This document shows, piece after piece, positions 52,642-63,388 of a stretch of DNA of 64,000 nucleotides. The notes beneath the pieces were generated by a model that saw only the letters and a list, made by a program, of their open reading frames with translations, made no database searches and had not been told where the DNA came from. The translations under genes and the position numbers were made by a program. Within the stretch, counting starts at the first letter, position 1, and the number at the start of each line of letters is the position of its first letter. This DNA is from Salipiger sp. CCB-MM3 (GTDB lineage: Bacteria > Pseudomonadota > Alphaproteobacteria > Rhodobacterales > Rhodobacteraceae). Where the stretch lies: contig NZ_CP014595.1 in NCBI RefSeq assembly GCF_001687105.1, positions 124,001-188,000 on the forward strand, in the 5' to 3' direction.

Positions 52642-53430
52642 TCAGCGCTCCTTACGCGCGAAGAGACGCGCCACAACAATCACGACCACCGAGGCGACAA
52701 GCGCCAGAGCGATGGTCTTTTTCATTTCCCACGGCCCGAAGGCGAGGTCGTCGAAGATCGGCGCGCGCGTCGCCTTGCGCATGCTGTCGATCTCGGGGTC
52801 GGTGGCCATCAGCCAGCCGACGCAGGCGTACCAGATGATCAGCTGAACACCGAAGATGGTGGAGGGCAGGGCAAAGAGCAGCTGCTTCCACAGCGCTGGC
52901 CGCGTCAGCTGCGACAGGTGGCGCACATAGGCCGACCAGATCGCCACCATGATCACGATGAAGCTGAGGTTCATCAGCGTCTTGAGGATCCACAGGTTGT
53001 GCAGCCCGTTGGGGCTCGACGAGCCTTCGTCCGAGGCGATGGAGGTCAGCGCATAATCCAGCGTCACGTCCCAGCACAGCAGCACGAAGGGGAAGAACAG
53101 CCAGACCAGCGCGATGATGTCGATGATCAGCCGTTTCCGCTTGGCGAAATTGTCGTAGAAGATGTCGACCCGCACGTGGCTGCCGGTGGTCACCGCATAG
53201 GCGATGCCGATCAGCACGGCGACGCCGTAGAGCCACCACTGCAGGTCATCGAGCCAGGCTTGGTTGTGCCCCGCGCCGCGCAGCAGAACCTGCGCGCAGA
53301 TGGCGATCATCAGGATGGGAAACAGCCAGGCGACGATGTTGGACAGATGCACGATGAGCCTGTCGCCCCGGTTCTGGTCCTTGCGTCCGATCTCTCCGGG
53401 GTCGGAGATGGCGACCTTGAAATCCTCCAC
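52642..53430 (-). CDS. dctQ: TRAP transporter small permease (DctQ)
   Basis: Encodes 262 residues with four core membrane helices plus one near the C-terminus (LALVASVVVIVVARLF). It has the DctQ pattern GSHVRVDIFYDNFAKRKR after helix 2. It is longer than the usual 160 to 190 residues because of an insertion between helices 3 and 4 and the extra last helix; long DctQ forms are common with TakP-type systems. It lies between dctP and dctM. Confidence 0.9.
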   Translation of the reverse strand: MEDFKVAISDPGEIGRKDQNRGDRLIVHLSNIVAWLFPILMIAICAQVLLRGAGHNQAWLDDLQWWLYGVAVLIGIAYAVTTGSHVRVDIFYDNFAKRKRLIIDIIALVWLFFPFVLLCWDVTLDYALTSIASDEGSSSPNGLHNLWILKTLMNLSFIVIMVAIWSAYVRHLSQLTRPALWKQLLFALPSTIFGVQLIIWYACVGWLMATDPEIDSMRKATRAPIFDDLAFGPWEMKKTIALALVASVVVIVVARLFARKER

Positions 53431-53577
53431 GGGCCTTGTCCTTTGCTTTGCCTGCCTTGGTCGGGGATGCGCGCCGCGCCCACGCGGGCGCCTCGACGCG
53501 AAAACGGCGCGCCAGCGTGAGACCGGGGCGCGCCGGGAAGGGCCGGACCCGAAGGCCCGGCGCTCAGCCGCTCGCTG

Positions 53578-54627
<1,050 letters not shown>

Positions 54628-54809
54628 GTCTTTCCTCCCTGAAGCAGCATCCCCTCCCAAGGACGCCGCAGGCATTTGTGCCTGCCGCGAAAGCTATCCA
54701 AGCCTCACGCGGCTGTGAATACCCAGTAGTACGTATGCGCCCGCAAGAAAGTTACTTACGCTGCGGAAATCCCGGAACTTTCCACCCCGCGCACCCCGTG
54801 CCGCCGTAA

Positions 54810-54834
54810 CCCTTTCATCTTTCCAAAAATACTC
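54810..54834 (-). repeat. 25-bp intergenic element, subtype I
   Basis: On the minus strand begins GAGTATTT, then TTGG, then AAAGATGAAAGGG. It lies in the 358-base gap between dctP and purM, which otherwise holds only the second copy at 54864-54888 and unassigned promoter sequence for both genes. Confidence 0.7.
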
Positions 54835-54863
54835 AAAACCCGCCGCTAACCGGCCTTCACCTT

Positions 54864-54888
54864 GCCTTTCATTGTTCCCCAAATACGC
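54864..54888 (-). repeat. 25-bp intergenic element, subtype II
   Basis: On the minus strand begins GCGTATTT, then GGGG, then AACAATGAAAGGC. It is in tandem with the element at 54810, 54 bases away and in the same orientation. Confidence 0.7.
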
Positions 54889-54985
54889 TTCGCACCGCCC
54901 GCGCTGACCGAACGTCGGGCAAGGGCGCTTTTCATCGCCCTCCGCCTGCGCTATTCCCGCGCGAAACGGGGTCTCGGAGGTTGGC

Positions 54986-56032
54986 ATGACCGAAGGTAAG
55001 AACGGCATCACCTATGCGGATGCAGGCGTGGACATCGATGCGGGCAACGCGCTGGTCGAGCGGATCAAACCCGCGGCCAAACGCACCAGCCGCAGCGGCA
55101 CGATGTCGGGTCTGGGCGGCTTCGGCGCGCTTTTTGACCTGAAAGGCGCGGGCTATGAGGATCCGATCCTCGTTGCGGCGACCGACGGCGTGGGCACCAA
55201 GCTGCGCATCGCGATCGACACCGGCCATGTGGACGGCGTGGGCATCGACCTTGTCGCCATGTGCGTCAACGATCTGGTCTGTCAGGGCGCAGAGCCGCTG
55301 TTCTTCCTCGATTATTTCGCCACCGGCAAGCTCGACACCGACAGCGCCGCGCGCGTCATCGAGGGCATCGCCGAGGGCTGTGTGCGCTCGGGCTGCGCGC
55401 TCATTGGCGGCGAGACCGCCGAGATGCCGGGCATGTATCCGGCGGGCGATTTCGATCTTGCGGGCTTTGCCGTGGGCGCCATGGAGCGCGGCACCGACCT
55501 GCCGAGCGGCGTGGTCGCGGGCGACGTGCTGCTGGGTCTGGCCTCGGATGGCGTGCATTCGAACGGCTACTCGCTGGTGCGCAAGCTGGTCGAAGTTTCC
55601 GGCCTTGGCTGGGACGCAGATTGCCCTTGGGCCGAAGGCTCGCTTGGGGAAGTGCTGCTGACCCCGACCCGGCTTTACGTCAAACAGGCGCTGGCGGCGG
55701 TCCGCGCGGGCGGCGTGCATGCGCTGGCCCATATCACCGGCGGCGGCCTCACCGAGAACCTGCCGCGCGTGCTGCCTGAGGGCTGCGGCGCGAGTATCGA
55801 CCTGGGTTCCTGGGAGCTTCCGGCGATCTTCGGCTGGATGGCCGAAGTGGGCGGCATCTCCGAGGCCGAGATGCTCAAGACCTTCAACTGCGGCGTCGGC
55901 ATGATCCTGTCGGTCTCGGCGGACCGCGCCGAGGCGCTGAAGGCGCTGCTCGAGGCCGAGGGCGAGACGGTCTACACGCTCGGCACCGTGACCGAGGGGC
56001 AGGGCGTCTCCTACGAGGGCAGCCTCAAGTGA
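54986..56032 (+). CDS. purM: phosphoribosylformylglycinamidine cyclo-ligase
   Basis: Encodes 348 residues. It closes the imidazole ring of AIR from FGAM with ATP in purine synthesis. Motifs are [43 protein letters not shown] and [16 protein letters not shown]. The length is normal. The stop overlaps the purN start by GTGA, forming a coupled pair. Confidence 0.97.
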   Translation: MTEGKNGITYADAGVDIDAGNALVERIKPAAKRTSRSGTMSGLGGFGALFDLKGAGYEDPILVAATDGVGTKLRIAIDTGHVDGVGIDLVAMCVNDLVCQGAEPLFFLDYFATGKLDTDSAARVIEGIAEGCVRSGCALIGGETAEMPGMYPAGDFDLAGFAVGAMERGTDLPSGVVAGDVLLGLASDGVHSNGYSLVRKLVEVSGLGWDADCPWAEGSLGEVLLTPTRLYVKQALAAVRAGGVHALAHITGGGLTENLPRVLPEGCGASIDLGSWELPAIFGWMAEVGGISEAEMLKTFNCGVGMILSVSADRAEALKALLEAEGETVYTLGTVTEGQGVSYEGSLK

Positions 56033-56619
56033 AACGCGTCGCGATCTTCATCTCGGGCGGCGGCTCCAACATGGTGACGCTGGCCGAGAGCATGACCGGA
56101 GATCACCCGGCCCGCCCGGTTCTGGTACTTTCGAACAACGCCGATGCTGGCGGGCTGAAGAAGGCCGAGGCGATGGGCATTCCCACCGCCGTGGTCGATC
56201 ACCGCCCGTTCAAGGGCGACCGCCCCGGCTTTGAGGCGGCGCTGCAGGCGGAACTCGACAAGGCGCAGCCCGACATCCTGTGTCTGGCGGGCTTTATGCG
56301 CGTGCTAACCGCGGGTTTCGTCGAGCCGTGGAAGGGGCGGATGCTGAACATCCACCCCTCGCTCTTGCCGAAGTATCGCGGGCTGCACACCCATGCGCGG
56401 GCGCTGGAGGCGGGCGACGCCGAGCACGGCTGCACCGTGCATGAGGTCACGCCCGAACTGGACGACGGCCCGCTGCTGGGTCAGGCGCGGGTGCCGGTGC
56501 TGGCGGGCGACACGCCGGACACGCTGGCCGCGCGCGTGCTGGAGATGGAGCACAAGCTCTATCCCGCGGTGCTCCGCCGCTTTGCCGCGGACGACAAGAC
56601 GCCGGTGCTGCTGCCTTAA
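56029..56619 (+). CDS. purN: phosphoribosylglycinamide formyltransferase
   Basis: Encodes 196 residues. It transfers a formyl group from 10-formyltetrahydrofolate to GAR. Motifs are [15 protein letters not shown] at the N-terminus, the folate-binding [22 protein letters not shown] with the catalytic Asn and His, and [13 protein letters not shown] with the catalytic Asp. The start is GTG at 56029, fixed by the four-base overlap with purM. Confidence 0.96.
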   Translation: MKRVAIFISGGGSNMVTLAESMTGDHPARPVLVLSNNADAGGLKKAEAMGIPTAVVDHRPFKGDRPGFEAALQAELDKAQPDILCLAGFMRVLTAGFVEPWKGRMLNIHPSLLPKYRGLHTHARALEAGDAEHGCTVHEVTPELDDGPLLGQARVPVLAGDTPDTLAARVLEMEHKLYPAVLRRFAADDKTPVLLP

Positions 56620-56804
56620 GGCACCAGCGCCGCCGCATTGCCATGCCAGTCAAGCTGCTGCGCCGCGCCGGGCTCCGGGGCGGGCGCAAGCAGGGCGGGA
56701 AGGCCGATCAGCAGCAGCAAGGCAAGCGCCGCAAGGCCAGCGGTGACGCCGCCGTGCGGGGCGGGGCGGGCGGTGTAGCTATAGGCAAGGTCGAGCGAAG
56801 TCAT
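56616..56804 (-). CDS. small single-helix membrane protein
   Basis: Encodes 62 residues: MTSLDLAYSYTARPAPHG, one membrane helix (GLAALALLLLIGLPALLAPA, about residues 24-43) and a polar tail. GGAG lies before ATG 56804. Its 3' end overlaps the purN end by four bases on the opposite strand. The product is unrecognised. The clean ribosome site and well-placed helix argue for a real gene, but a chance frame in high-GC DNA cannot be excluded. Confidence 0.5.
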   Translation of the reverse strand: MTSLDLAYSYTARPAPHGGVTAGLAALALLLLIGLPALLAPAPEPGAAQQLDWHGNAAALVP

Positions 56805-57075
56805 GGGAGGAACTCCTCTTGGGGTTGCAAGGTGATTTCGAAGTACCCGCAACATAGGCGCCAGCGATCCTTCGCAAAAGCGAATGCTTGTCGCCTCCGC
56901 CATCACGCAGCGTGATGAGTCCGCCAAGCCTTTGGCGTCCAACACCTTCCTCGGGCCGCGCTTGATGCCAAAAGGCGGCGCTCTGAGGCTTTCTTGCATC
57001 GCCGCTTTGAACTTCCTCGCGCGAAGGTGTAGGAGGCGCGATAACCAAGAGAAACAAGAACCAGCCGGTGCCTGA

Positions 57076-58233
57076 ATGAAGACATTGACCAAGACGGACG
57101 AGCTTGCGGAGTTCTGCGCCGAAGCCGCCAAAGCGCCTTACGTGACCGTGGACACCGAGTTCCTGCGCGAGCGCACCTATTACTCCAAGCTCTGCCTGAT
57201 CCAGCTGGCGATCCCGGGCACTGGCGAAGAGAATGCCGTTCTGGTCGATCCGCTGGTCGAGGGCCTGTCGCTCGATCCGCTCATGGAGCTGTTCCGCAAC
57301 ACCGATGTGGTCAAAGTCTTCCACGCCGCGCGGCAGGATCTCGAGATTTTCTTCATCGACAACGGCGTGATCCCGCAGCCGCTCTTCGACACGCAGGTCG
57401 CCGCGATGGTCTGCGGTTTCGGCGAGCAGGTGGGCTATGAGACGCTGGTCAAGCGCATCGCCAAGCAGCAGCTCGACAAAAGCTCGCGCTTCACCGACTG
57501 GTCGCGCCGCCCGCTGACCGAGGCGCAGAAGAAATACGCGCTGGCCGATGTGACGCATCTGCGGGTGATCTACGAGTTTCTCGCCGCCAAGCTCGAAGAG
57601 ACCGGGCGCGCGCATTGGGTGGCCGAAGAACTGGCGACGCTCACCGATCCCGAGACCTATATCACCCGCCCCGAAGAGGCATGGCTGCGCGTGCGCACCC
57701 GCTCGTCGAGCCCGCGGTTTCTGGCCATCGTGCGCGAGCTTGCCGCCTTCCGCGAGAATTACGCGCAGACCCGCAACATCCCGCGCAACCGGGTGTTTAA
57801 GGATGACGCGCTGGCCGAGCTTGCCTCGACCAAGCCGGTGACCATGGAAGACCTCGGACGCTCGCGCCTGCTGCTGCGCGAGGCGCGCAAGGGCGCGATC
57901 GCCGAGGGCATCCTCGCCGCAGTGAAGGCCGGGACCGACGCGCCCAAGGAAAGCCTGCCGCAGGTCGACGCCAGCCGTGACCAGCTGCAGGTCAACCCGG
58001 CGCTGGCGGATCTGCTGCGTGTGCTGCTGAAGGCCAAGACCGAGACCTCCGGCGTCGCCTCGAAACTGATCGCGCCGGCTGCCGAGCTTGACGCGATTGC
58101 CGCGGGCCAGCGCGACGTCAAGGCGCTCAGCGGCTGGCGGCACGAGGTGTTCGGCGCCGATGCCCTGCGGCTCTGCGCGGGCGAGATCGGCCTCGCCGCG
58201 AAGGGCAAGACGGTTCAGGTCATCGAGATCTGA
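57076..58233 (+). CDS. rnd: ribonuclease D
   Basis: Encodes 385 residues, a 3'-5' exoribonuclease used in tRNA 3' maturation. DEDD residues are visible in VTVDTEFLRE, FHAARQDLEIF and YALADVTHL (with the Y of the DEDDy class), and two HRDC-like helical domains fill the C-terminal half. ATG 57076 begins MKTLTKTDELAEF. It is monocistronic; a hairpin follows at 58266. Confidence 0.95.
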   Translation: MKTLTKTDELAEFCAEAAKAPYVTVDTEFLRERTYYSKLCLIQLAIPGTGEENAVLVDPLVEGLSLDPLMELFRNTDVVKVFHAARQDLEIFFIDNGVIPQPLFDTQVAAMVCGFGEQVGYETLVKRIAKQQLDKSSRFTDWSRRPLTEAQKKYALADVTHLRVIYEFLAAKLEETGRAHWVAEELATLTDPETYITRPEEAWLRVRTRSSSPRFLAIVRELAAFRENYAQTRNIPRNRVFKDDALAELASTKPVTMEDLGRSRLLLREARKGAIAEGILAAVKAGTDAPKESLPQVDASRDQLQVNPALADLLRVLLKAKTETSGVASKLIAPAAELDAIAAGQRDVKALSGWRHEVFGADALRLCAGEIGLAAKGKTVQVIEI

Positions 58234-58265
58234 GGCGGAAGGCGCTGCCCCCGCGGCGCAGGAAG

Positions 58266-58286
58266 GGCAGGCGGGCCGCCTGCCCG
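58266..58286. terminator. hairpin after rnd
   Basis: GGGCAGGCGG and CCGCCTGCCC are perfect 10-base arms around one G, 32 bases beyond the rnd stop and before the convergent lipoprotein gene. No U-tract is present. Confidence 0.5.
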
Positions 58287-58329
58287 GAAACACCCGGCAC
58301 CGGAACTATCACACAAGAGACTGCCGCGC

Positions 58330-58752
58330 CTAGCGCCGCCAGCTGATCCGCGCGACGAGATCGGCGCAGGGTTTCGACAGGCTGCGCGAGCGTCCCCCGA
58401 GGGCGTCCCAACGCCGCTGCAACTCCACGACCTGAGCGCGCTGCTCGGCGCTCCACGGCGAGGTGCGCCATTCCTCGTCCTGCACGGCCTTGAGGATCAC
58501 ACTCAGCTCGGCAAACTCCGCCTCCGAGGGCCCGCAGATGCGGCGCCCCTCGGGTCCGGCAAGCGCGGCGAGATCGAAGGTGGTGTCGAGCCGCACCGGG
58601 TCCGACAGCGGCAGCGTTTTCAGATCATAGGCGACGAAGATCGCGGAATTCTCCGGGATCGTGCCCGGCGGCACCCCGGGGCCGGTCCGCGCGGTCTCAG
58701 CACAGGCCTGAAGCAGCAGACCGGCCGACAAGAGGCAGGCAAGTTTGCACAT
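58330..58752 (-). CDS. putative lipoprotein
   Basis: Encodes 140 residues. A short signal sequence ends in the lipobox L-L-Q-A-C near residue 17, so the mature protein should be lipid-anchored. The rest is a soluble helical domain ending with KPCADLVARISWRR. GGGAGGG lies 8 bases before ATG 58752. I do not recognise the family. It is convergent with rnd. Confidence 0.75.
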   Translation of the reverse strand: MCKLACLLSAGLLLQACAETARTGPGVPPGTIPENSAIFVAYDLKTLPLSDPVRLDTTFDLAALAGPEGRRICGPSEAEFAELSVILKAVQDEEWRTSPWSAEQRAQVVELQRRWDALGGRSRSLSKPCADLVARISWRR

Positions 58753-58858
58753 TAAGGTTCCCTCCCAGAACGAGTGTCCGGTCGGGATCGTCGCAGCCCG
58801 GCGGCCGCAGGTCATTGATCTGCCTCAAAAGGTTAGGCGCCCGCGCGCGGGCCGCCGT

Positions 58859-59329
58859 TTAGCGGCTGATGCTCTGCGCGTTGCGCAGCCCTTCGACGCG
58901 CAGCGCGCGGTAGGGCGCGAGGGATTTGTCGCTCAGCCACAGGCCAGCGGTCACCGTGCGGGCCAATTCGCCGCCGGTGCGCGGCCCGGGCAGTTGCAGC
59001 GCCAGCAGGCGGAAGGTCAGCGTGCCGGTGTCTTCCGAGCCTTCAACCGGCACCAGCCGCACATCGAAGGGGCCGGGATAGTCGGCGACGCCGGTGACGC
59101 GCAGGATCGCACCGCCCGGACGCCGCTCCAGCAGCAACTCGGTGATCACGCCGACCGGCTGGCCGGGATAGACCTCGTCCTTCTTGGTAAAGAAGCTCAC
59201 CGCGCTGCGCTGCGGGATCAGCGGGTTGTTCACCCCGGTCTCGGCGCTCACGCTCGGCGCCTCGCTCTGGCCGCCACAACCGGCCAAAGCCAGCGCCGAA
59301 ATCATCACGACCGATACGGTTTTGAACAT
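58859..59329 (-). CDS. putative lipoprotein
   Basis: Encodes 156 residues. The signal peptide has a clear lipobox L-A-G-C (VVMISALALAGCGG). The mature part is predicted to be beta-rich, with GVITELLLERRPGGAILRVTG and FDVRLVPVEG, and could be a small periplasmic domain. Function is unknown. ATG 59329 is the only start that opens with a proper signal peptide. It is divergent from sufE. Confidence 0.78.
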   Translation of the reverse strand: MFKTVSVVMISALALAGCGGQSEAPSVSAETGVNNPLIPQRSAVSFFTKKDEVYPGQPVGVITELLLERRPGGAILRVTGVADYPGPFDVRLVPVEGSEDTGTLTFRLLALQLPGPRTGGELARTVTAGLWLSDKSLAPYRALRVEGLRNAQSISR

Positions 59330-59533
59330 GGTGCAACTGCCCTTTGCCTGTCTTGCCTCCGGGGTTAGCGCATCGCGGCGGGGTTGAAAAGCGCGGTTTG
59401 CCGGGGCTGGACCTTTGCCGCCCCGCCGCCTACCTCTTGGCACCGATCGTGCTGGTGCAATGAGATGGGCAAGGGGATCCGCTCCGGGCCCATGCACCTA
59501 TGGACGCAATGGACGCCGGCAGCAGGAGCGCAG

Positions 59534-59944
59534 ATGGCACAGGCAGGTTTCGAAGAACTGGTCGAGGATTTCGAATTTCTCGAGGATTGGGAAGACCGCT
59601 ACCGCACGGTGATCGAACTGGGCAAGGCGATGGCGCCGCTGCCCGAGGCGCTGAAGGTGCCCGCCACCAAGGTCGAGGGCTGCGCCAGTCAGGTCTGGCT
59701 GCATCTGACGTGGGATGCGGGCAAGCTGCAGTTCGAGGGCGAGAGCGACGCGATGATCGTGCGCGGCCTGATCGCCGTGCTGCACCGGCTCTACGACGGG
59801 CTGGCAGCGCCGGAGGTGCTGAAGATCGACGCCCGCGCCGAATTGGGGCGGCTGGGTCTGAACGAGCATCTTTCCGCGCAGCGCTCGAACGGGCTTCGTG
59901 CCATGGTAGAGCGTATTCGCGAGCAGGCAGCCGCCGTAGCGTGA
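59534..59944 (+). CDS. sufE: cysteine desulfuration protein SufE
   Basis: Encodes 136 residues. SufE takes persulphide sulphur from the SufS desulfurase for Fe-S cluster assembly. The active-site Cys is in KVEGCASQVWLHL near residue 50, and LPEALKVPATK precedes it. CAGGAG lies before ATG 59534; longer frames upstream start in non-conserved sequence. The rest of the suf cluster is not adjacent. Confidence 0.93.
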   Translation: MAQAGFEELVEDFEFLEDWEDRYRTVIELGKAMAPLPEALKVPATKVEGCASQVWLHLTWDAGKLQFEGESDAMIVRGLIAVLHRLYDGLAAPEVLKIDARAELGRLGLNEHLSAQRSNGLRAMVERIREQAAAVA

Positions 59945-60045
59945 GACTTCTGCGGCGCCCAAGATGGCCGCAAACCGCTATACATCCGGGCGCCTGTGGC
60001 TTAGAACGCCTTTTAACAGGAATGACTTGAACGGGCAGAACCAAC

Positions 60046-60609
60046 ATGTCTGAAGACTTCGAACTCGACACCGCTGACCTGCAGCGCCGCATGGACGGCG
60101 CCATGGCGAACCTCCGCACCGAATTCGCCTCGCTGCGGACCGGCCGCGCCTCGGCCTCGATGCTCGAGCCGGTGCAGGTCGAAGCCTATGGCTCCATGAC
60201 GCCGATCAATCAGGTCGGCACCGTCAACGTCCCCGAGCCGCGCATGGTCACCATCAACGTCTGGGACAAGGGCCTTGTGGGCAAAGTGGAAAAGGCGATC
60301 CGCGAAAGCGGCCTCGGCATCAACCCGCAGCTCAACGGCACGATCATTATGCTGCCGATCCCCGAGCTCAACGAAGAGCGCCGCCGCGATTTGACCAAAG
60401 TGGCCGGTCAATACGCCGAACACGCCCGCGTCGCGGTTCGCAACGTCCGCCGCGACGGCATGGACCAGATCAAGAAGGCCAAGGCAGACGGCATGTCCGA
60501 GGATGACCAGAAGTTCTGGGAAACCGAGGTGCAGGAACTGACCGACACCTACATCAAAAAGGTCGACGCCGCGCTGGAGACCAAGCAAGAAGAGATCATG
60601 CAGGTCTGA
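60046..60609 (+). CDS. frr: ribosome recycling factor
   Basis: Encodes 187 residues. With EF-G it splits terminated ribosomes. Motifs are [42 protein letters not shown] and [30 protein letters not shown]. It begins the frr-uppS-cdsA-dxr-rseP run. pyrH, the common upstream neighbour of frr, is absent; sufE lies there instead. Confidence 0.97.
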   Translation: MSEDFELDTADLQRRMDGAMANLRTEFASLRTGRASASMLEPVQVEAYGSMTPINQVGTVNVPEPRMVTINVWDKGLVGKVEKAIRESGLGINPQLNGTIIMLPIPELNEERRRDLTKVAGQYAEHARVAVRNVRRDGMDQIKKAKADGMSEDDQKFWETEVQELTDTYIKKVDAALETKQEEIMQV

Positions 60610-60638
60610 GGCGGAAACGCCCGAAGCGAGGAGGGCAG

Positions 60639-61360
<722 letters not shown>

Positions 61361-61364
<4 letters not shown>

Positions 61365-62158
61365 ACAGCACACGTTGGAGCGATCTGGGGCCGCGCATGG
61401 CCTCGGCGGCGGTGCTTATCGTCGTTGCGCTGGTCTGCGTCTGGCTCGGCGGGATCTGGTGGCGCGCCGCCATCGCGCTGGCCTGCGGCGGCATGGTCTG
61501 GGAACTGGTCAACATGGTGGACACCAACCGCCATCGCTCGGCCAAGATCCTCGCCGCTGTCGCGGGGGCCTGCGCGCTGGCCGCGATCTATCTGCCGCCC
61601 GCCTTCGCGCTGCCGCTGCTGCTGCTACCGTCCATGGCGGGCTTTGGCCAGATGCAGCGCGGCGGCGTGACCTACGCCGTGTTCACCGCGATGATCATGC
61701 TGGCGGGCTTTGGCATGATGATGCTGCGCTCTGGCTCTGAGTTAGGCCTGACCTGGATGCTGTGGATGGTGACCGTGGTCGTGGTGACTGATGTGGCAGG
61801 CTATTTCGCCGGACGCGCCATCGGCGGCCCCAAGCTCTGGCCGCGCGTCAGCCCCAAGAAGACTTGGTCGGGCTCGGCAGCGGGCTGGATCGGGGCCGCC
61901 ATCGTTGGCGCAATCTTCGCGATGATCTCGCGCGAGGCGGGCTTTGGTCTGATCGGCGTGTCCATCGCCATCTCCATGGCGAGCCAGATCGGTGACATGG
62001 CCGAAAGCACCATCAAGCGCCGCGCCGGGGTCAAGGACAGCTCGAACCTGCTGCCGGGCCATGGTGGGCTGCTGGACCGCTTCGACGGCATGCTGGGCGC
62101 CGCGCTGTTTCTGCTGATCGCGGGGCAGATCGTCGACTTCCCGCCGGGTGTTGAGTGA
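61361..62158 (+). CDS. cdsA: phosphatidate cytidylyltransferase
   Basis: Encodes 265 residues with about seven to eight membrane helices. It makes CDP-diacylglycerol for phospholipid synthesis. The CDP-diglyceride synthase signature appears as STIKRRAGVKD then LLPGHGGLLDRFDG near the C-terminus. ATG 61361 overlaps the uppS stop. Confidence 0.95.
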
Positions 62159-62168
62159 GACCGTCGAC

Positions 62169-63338
62169 ATGAGGCGCATTTCCATTTTCGGCGCGACCGG
62201 CTCGATCGGTCAGAACACGCTCGACCTGATCGCCCGCGACCCCGAAAGCTACCATGTCGTCGCTCTGACCGGCGGCAAGAACGTCGCGCAACTTGCGAAA
62301 GACGCTCGGAAATTCGGCGCCGAGATCGCCGTGACCGCTGACCCTGCGCTGCTGCCCGAACTGCGCGCGCGGCTGGCGGGCTCCAATGTCGAGGCCGCTG
62401 CCGGGCCGGAAGCGATCTGCGAGGCGGCGAGCCGTCCGGCGGATTGGGTGATGTCGGCCATCGTTGGCGCCGCTGGTCTCGCGCCGGGACTGAAGGCTTT
62501 GGAGCAGGGCGCCACGCTAGCGCTCGCCAACAAGGAAAGCATGGTCTGCGCCGGTCCGCTGGTGCTGCACACCGCACAGGCCCATGGCGGCCGCGTGCTG
62601 CCGGTGGACAGCGAGCATTCGGCAGTGTTTCAGGCTCTGATTGGCGAGGAAATGAGCCGCGTCGAGCGGGTGATCATCACCGCCTCGGGCGGGGCTTTCC
62701 GCGACTGGCCGCTGGAGAAACTGGCCAGCGCCACCCCCGAACAGGCGGCGACGCACCCCAATTGGGCCATGGGACAGCGGATCACCATCGATTCCGCCTC
62801 CATGTTCAACAAAGCCCTGGAAGTCATCGAGACAAAAGAGTTTTTCGACCTTGATCCGGCAAAGATCGAGGTGGTCGTCCACCCCGAGAGCATGATCCAC
62901 GCGCTGGTCGGCTTCTGCGACGGGGCGCTGATGGCGCACTTGGGCCCGCCGGACATGCGCCATGCCATCGGCTTTGCCCTCAACCACCCGTCGCGCGCAG
63001 ATCTGCCCGTGGAGCGGCTGGATCTGGTGAAGCTCTCGCAACTGACATTCCGCCCCGCCTGCGAGACCCGCTGGCCGGCGCTGCGGCTGGCGCGCGAGGT
63101 GATGCAGACCGGGGGGCTTGCCGGGGCTGTTTTCAACGCTGCCAAGGAACAGGCGCTGGATGCCTTCATCGAAAAGCGCATCGGTTTTCAGGACATGGCG
63201 AAGGTCGTTGAACAAACACTTGAACATGTGTTGGCCGAGAGTGATCTGGCCAGCGCCGCCATCACCCTTGATAACGTGCGCGGCGCTGACCATCTCGCTC
63301 GGGAGACCGCGCGCGCGCTGATGCTGCAGCACCATTGA
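62169..63338 (+). CDS. dxr: 1-deoxy-D-xylulose 5-phosphate reductoisomerase
   Basis: Encodes 389 residues. It converts DXP to MEP in the non-mevalonate isoprenoid pathway, feeding UppS. Motifs are the NADPH-binding FGATGSIGQNTL, the metal site VDSEHSAVFQAL, SASMFNKALEVIE and VVHPESMIHALV. ATG 62169 is preferred, as MRRISIFGATG begins the Rossmann strand; an upstream TTG at 62148 is unlikely. Confidence 0.96.
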   Translation: MRRISIFGATGSIGQNTLDLIARDPESYHVVALTGGKNVAQLAKDARKFGAEIAVTADPALLPELRARLAGSNVEAAAGPEAICEAASRPADWVMSAIVGAAGLAPGLKALEQGATLALANKESMVCAGPLVLHTAQAHGGRVLPVDSEHSAVFQALIGEEMSRVERVIITASGGAFRDWPLEKLASATPEQAATHPNWAMGQRITIDSASMFNKALEVIETKEFFDLDPAKIEVVVHPESMIHALVGFCDGALMAHLGPPDMRHAIGFALNHPSRADLPVERLDLVKLSQLTFRPACETRWPALRLAREVMQTGGLAGAVFNAAKEQALDAFIEKRIGFQDMAKVVEQTLEHVLAESDLASAAITLDNVRGADHLARETARALMLQHH

Positions 63339-63388
63339 GCCTCGCCGCCTTGGCGGGGTGAGTGAACTGATTTGAAAGGGCCGAGCTT

